Part shown: positions 6,973 through 8,872 of the stretch, piece after piece | Layout: every line of letters starts with the position of its first letter | Numbering within the stretch: the first letter of the stretch is position 1 | NCBI GenBank assembly: GCA_031370545.1 | Contig: JANMQQ010000116.1 | Span: 1 to 8,872 of the forward strand | Reading direction: 5' to 3' | Source of the DNA: UBA6921 sp031370545 | GTDB taxonomy: Bacteria > Pseudomonadota > Gammaproteobacteria > SG8-11 | DNA length: 8,872 nucleotides | Notes under the pieces: model-generated | Databases searched by the model: none | The model's input: only the letters and a program-made list of their open reading frames with translations | What the model was told of the DNA's origin: nothing | Program-made: the position numbers and the translations under genes

Positions 6973-7129
6973 GGTGACTCGCCGCGCGCATTCAAAACCG
7001 GAATTTTATAAGTCAAGCCATGCAACCTCACTTCAGCAACATCACGAATCGCGACTGAAAAAGATAAGACGGGTAACGCCGCGCGCCGATTATGCGATAT
7101 TCTTTGAGCTCATCAAGAGTGGTCACAGG

Positions 7130-7438
7130 ATGCATCAAATTATCAACACACATCGCAAAGAGCTCGATGAATTGTGTCGGCTGTTTCAGGTTCGCCAGCT
7201 AACGCTTTTTGGCTCTGCGGCGACCGACGAATTTGAGCCTGGTCGCAGTGATCTCGATTTCCTTGTTGAATTTCAGCTCCTCAATCCAGTGCGTCGTGCA
7301 GACGCCTACTTTGGTTTGCTCTTGGCATTAGAAGATCTCTTTCAGTGCAAAGTGGATCTCGTCGAGGAAGGTGCAAGCCAAAATCCTTATTTCCTCCGCG
7401 CAGTCAACCAAACTCGGGCGTTGTTGTATGCAGCCTGA
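7130..7438 (+). CDS. mntA: MntA-type antitoxin nucleotidyltransferase (MNT domain)
   Basis: The frame is open from a GTG at 6974, but the family length (about 100 residues) and the start of similarity favour ATG 7130, giving 102 residues. AAGAG at 7115-7119 is a weak, rather distant ribosome site. The protein has the polymerase-beta-type nucleotidyltransferase signature: GS at 28-29, then Asp41 and Asp43 in SDLDFLVEF (GS-x11-DxD), and a third acidic residue, Asp76, in KVDLV. In studied HepT-MntA systems the MNT protein neutralises its HEPN partner by transferring AMP to a tyrosine next to the toxin active site. The catalytic set appears complete, so it should be active. It overlaps the hepT start by 11 bp, the coupled arrangement expected of a toxin-antitoxin pair. 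The 177 bp between the Rpn remnant and this gene contain no other gene I can support, though they repeat the 10-mer CGCCGCGCGC (6980-6989 and 7078-7087). Confidence 0.88.
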   Translation: MHQIINTHRKELDELCRLFQVRQLTLFGSAATDEFEPGRSDLDFLVEFQLLNPVRRADAYFGLLLALEDLFQCKVDLVEEGASQNPYFLRAVNQTRALLYAA

Positions 7439-7778
7439 CAGCCGCAAATATCTTTACGATATTCAGGATGCTTGCCGAAAACTTGAAGACTTTACGCGAG
7501 CACGTACGCTTGACGACTATCTGGTTAACGAAATGCTGCGTGCAGCGGTGGAACGGCAGTTTGAGATTATTGGGGAAGCATTAAACCAACTAAACCGAAT
7601 CGACAGCGTCCTCATTAGCTCAATTCCCGATGTGCGGCGGATCATTGCCTTTCGTAACATTTTAATACATGGGTACGCGACCATCCGACATGACACAGTT
7701 TGGGGTGTTGTGCAGACCGACTTACCGATGCTTACCAAACACATCCGTGCGGTGTTGCTTGATGAGGCATTCGAGTAG
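7428..7778 (+). CDS. hepT: HepT-type HEPN toxin ribonuclease (DUF86)
   Basis: From ATG 7428 this gives 116 residues, the usual size for a HepT/DUF86 toxin. An upstream ATG (7371) would add 19 residues lying entirely inside mntA and is less likely. The protein is all-helical by composition and carries the HEPN ribonuclease motif R-x4-H-x-Y as RNILIHGY (Arg76, His81, Tyr83). Arg and His are the catalytic pair, and the Tyr is the residue AMPylated by MntA in the characterised Shewanella system. Family members cut RNA, including tRNA in reported cases, and halt growth when free of MntA. There is no clear Shine-Dalgarno sequence, so translation is probably coupled to mntA through the 11-bp overlap. 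The last 14 codons (TKHIRAVLLDEAFE) resemble the tail of the neighbouring Rpn pseudogene at both DNA and protein level, which is odd because the two families are unrelated. Confidence 0.9.
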   Translation: MQPDSRKYLYDIQDACRKLEDFTRARTLDDYLVNEMLRAAVERQFEIIGEALNQLNRIDSVLISSIPDVRRIIAFRNILIHGYATIRHDTVWGVVQTDLPMLTKHIRAVLLDEAFE

Positions 7779-7798
7779 ATGACGTCGGGCGGATGATG
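7734..7798 (+). repeat. Right copy of imperfect direct repeat flanking the toxin-antitoxin pair
   Basis: This copy covers the last 14 codons and stop of hepT and about 20 bp beyond. It pairs with 6908-6972. The shared non-coding part (for example CGGGC followed by TGAT) shows that the similarity does not end at the stop codon, so protein convergence alone does not explain it. Confidence 0.6.
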
Positions 7799-8041
7799 CA
7801 GCACCGTTGTCCACAATTTCCGGCCTACAATGGCAGATAGAGCCAATGTCAAGAATCGCCACCAATGGACGATTCAAACTGCAATGAGACATCTGCGGTA
7901 CGCCGCAGATCTTGGACATGCAAATATCCGTTCGCTACCGGCTGACGATAGGGCGCTCAGGTTGACATTAGCTGTCCGCCCGCCGCCTGGGCCTACCCCG
8001 GCGATTCTTACCGACGATCACTGCAGTTGTCGTTTAATCAA
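7779..8041. other. Gene-free stretch with a perfect hairpin
   Basis: These 263 bp lie between the convergent hepT and cytochrome genes. The 79-codon + strand frame at 7830-8069 has no ribosome site, no recognisable domain and runs into the cytochrome gene, so I treat it as chance. The one clear structure is ATCTGCGG-TACG-CCGCAGAT at 7891-7910, with perfect 8-bp arms and a UNCG-type UACG loop. It is not followed by a T-run, so it is not a standard intrinsic terminator, though it could slow transcription or protect 3' ends on either strand. Confidence 0.5.
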
Positions 8042-8872
8042 TCATTTCACGGGCAATTGCTGCGTGTAGGTCATGATGTCGGCAGCGTCTTGGGTGGTCA
8101 GTCCGCTTGCATAAATGTTAGGCATTTTGCCGTTACCCGGTTGACCAAAGCGAATTTTGTGCAGCATTTCATCTGGGTCTTTTTGACCGATGGTGCCAAC
8201 GAACTCTACAACGTGGAATGGTATGAGCTTGCCTTCTGTACCATGACAACTGCCGCCCGCGCATCCGGCAGCACCTAAATACAGGGCTTTACCGTTTACT
8301 GAATCTCCGTTACCAAGAGCACTACCCGTTGGCGAAAAAGGATGAAAATAGCTTTCCACATCCACAACGCCGTATTTAACGAAATTGGCGAGCTCAGCAA
8401 TTTTTGCGTCGCTCAGTCCCAGAGTTCCAAAGTCATGTACTGTTTCTGTTTTGGTTTCGGTCCCGAACGAAAGCGTAAAGCCGTCCTTAATCACCGCCTG
8501 AATTTCCTTCAACGTCATGTTATCCGCCGCATCCATGATGCCTCCGGGACCGAAATCAGACCCGAGGTATTTAAATCCATGGCAGGTTACGCAACGATAT
8601 TGTTCGGCCTTGTCGGTAGGCTCGACAAACCTCGCATAAGGCGAACTCGGTACGGCCGGCGTTGCCCCATAGCCCATAAAAAACACCGCCATCGGATTGT
8701 CGCCTGTAAGGGGTTTGCTGCTTATGGTCGGCCAGTCGTCATACAACCGCCCACCAAGAATCACGGCCTCTTTTGTCGTCGCATCAAGCTCTTCAACTGG
8801 CAGGCGCGTGACTCCCGCCGGGGTCGGGCCAAATGGATCAGCCACGGGGACATCCTCATTGCACCCTTGCAG
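8042..8872 (-). CDS. Two-haem c-type cytochrome lipoprotein (5' truncated by window edge)
   Basis: The frame is open to the right edge, giving 276 residues plus stop. The GTG at 8845 could serve as a start, but the codons before it read LQGC followed by NEDVP, a plausible lipobox. This suggests that the signal peptide lies outside the window and that the mature protein is a lipid-anchored periplasmic cytochrome beginning at that Cys (8861-8863). Numbered from the GTG, haem site 1 is CVTCH (85-89) in YRCVTCHGFKYLG, and site 2 is CAGGSCH (195-201). Met241 (GKMPNIY) is the probable axial ligand of haem 2. The layout matches a two-domain family with 'WRCKECHGWDYKG' in the first domain and 'KVRFGQPG-x-MPS-YALG' in the second; HKIRFGQPGNGKMPNIYASG corresponds here. 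The role would be periplasmic electron transfer, with partner unknown. Family members normally have CxxCH at site 2, so CX4CH is unusual. The gene converges on hepT and is not part of its operon. Confidence 0.88.
   Translation of the reverse strand: MQGCNEDVPVADPFGPTPAGVTRLPVEELDATTKEAVILGGRLYDDWPTISSKPLTGDNPMAVFFMGYGATPAVPSSPYARFVEPTDKAEQYRCVTCHGFKYLGSDFGPGGIMDAADNMTLKEIQAVIKDGFTLSFGTETKTETVHDFGTLGLSDAKIAELANFVKYGVVDVESYFHPFSPTGSALGNGDSVNGKALYLGAAGCAGGSCHGTEGKLIPFHVVEFVGTIGQKDPDEMLHKIRFGQPGNGKMPNIYASGLTTQDAADIMTYTQQLPVK

Noticed and set aside
6974..7129. N-terminal extension of MntA from GTG 6974
   Set aside because: It adds 52 residues absent from the family, and the MNT similarity begins just after ATG 7130.
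7830..8069. 79-codon + strand frame after hepT
   Set aside because: No Shine-Dalgarno sequence, low-complexity Pro/Arg content, and it overlaps the end of the cytochrome gene.

Overview
The window looks like chromosomal DNA from a Gram-negative proteobacterium, most plausibly a gammaproteobacterium. The reasons are a periplasmic adaptor with a MacB-type ABC pair, a bacterial H-NOX haem sensor, and a lipoprotein-type c cytochrome. The gammaproteobacterial placement is an inference from gene content and moderately high GC, not from a marker gene.

Layout. (1) At 3-707 (+) is the 3' part of an unrecognised, probably exported protein, cut by the left edge. (2) At 714-4938 (-) is a tight three-gene operon, transcribed from an upstream membrane-fusion protein (MFP) through an ABC ATPase to a MacB/FtsX-type permease. 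The gaps are 2 bp and a 4-bp ATGA overlap. The MFP is unusual: a complete-looking response-regulator receiver domain and a long proline-rich linker precede its single membrane helix. (3) A 312-bp divergent intergenic region follows. (4) At 5251-5862 (+) is an H-NOX (haem-NO/O2 binding) protein with the haem histidine, the YxSxR motif and no distal tyrosine. (5) At 5934-6952 (+) is a decayed Rpn/YhgA-like PD-(D/E)XK nuclease ('transposase_31') gene with two slippage-type frameshifts and a 54-bp hairpin-rich insertion that brings in a stop codon. (6) At 7130-7778 (+) is an apparently intact MntA/HepT (MNT/HEPN) toxin-antitoxin pair, flanked by an imperfect 65-bp direct repeat that also forms the 3' ends of the Rpn gene and of hepT. 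(7) A 263-bp gene-free stretch holds a perfect hairpin. (8) At 8042-8872 (-) is a two-haem c-type cytochrome, cut by the right edge, with a lipobox at the edge and a non-canonical CX4CH second haem site.

How the genes may work together. The operon should form the inner-membrane and periplasmic parts of a tripartite macrolide/lipid/peptide-type efflux system; no TolC-like outer-membrane partner is in the window. The receiver domain would lie in the cytoplasm, so pump activity or assembly may respond to phosphorylation. H-NOX proteins commonly control histidine kinases, and here one is divergently transcribed from a receiver-bearing efflux adaptor. A nitric-oxide to phosphorelay to efflux link is therefore a testable but unproven hypothesis, and no kinase is present in the window. 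The Rpn remnant, hairpin insertion, toxin-antitoxin pair and direct repeats mark 5.9-7.8 kb as a small accessory patch between more stable genes.
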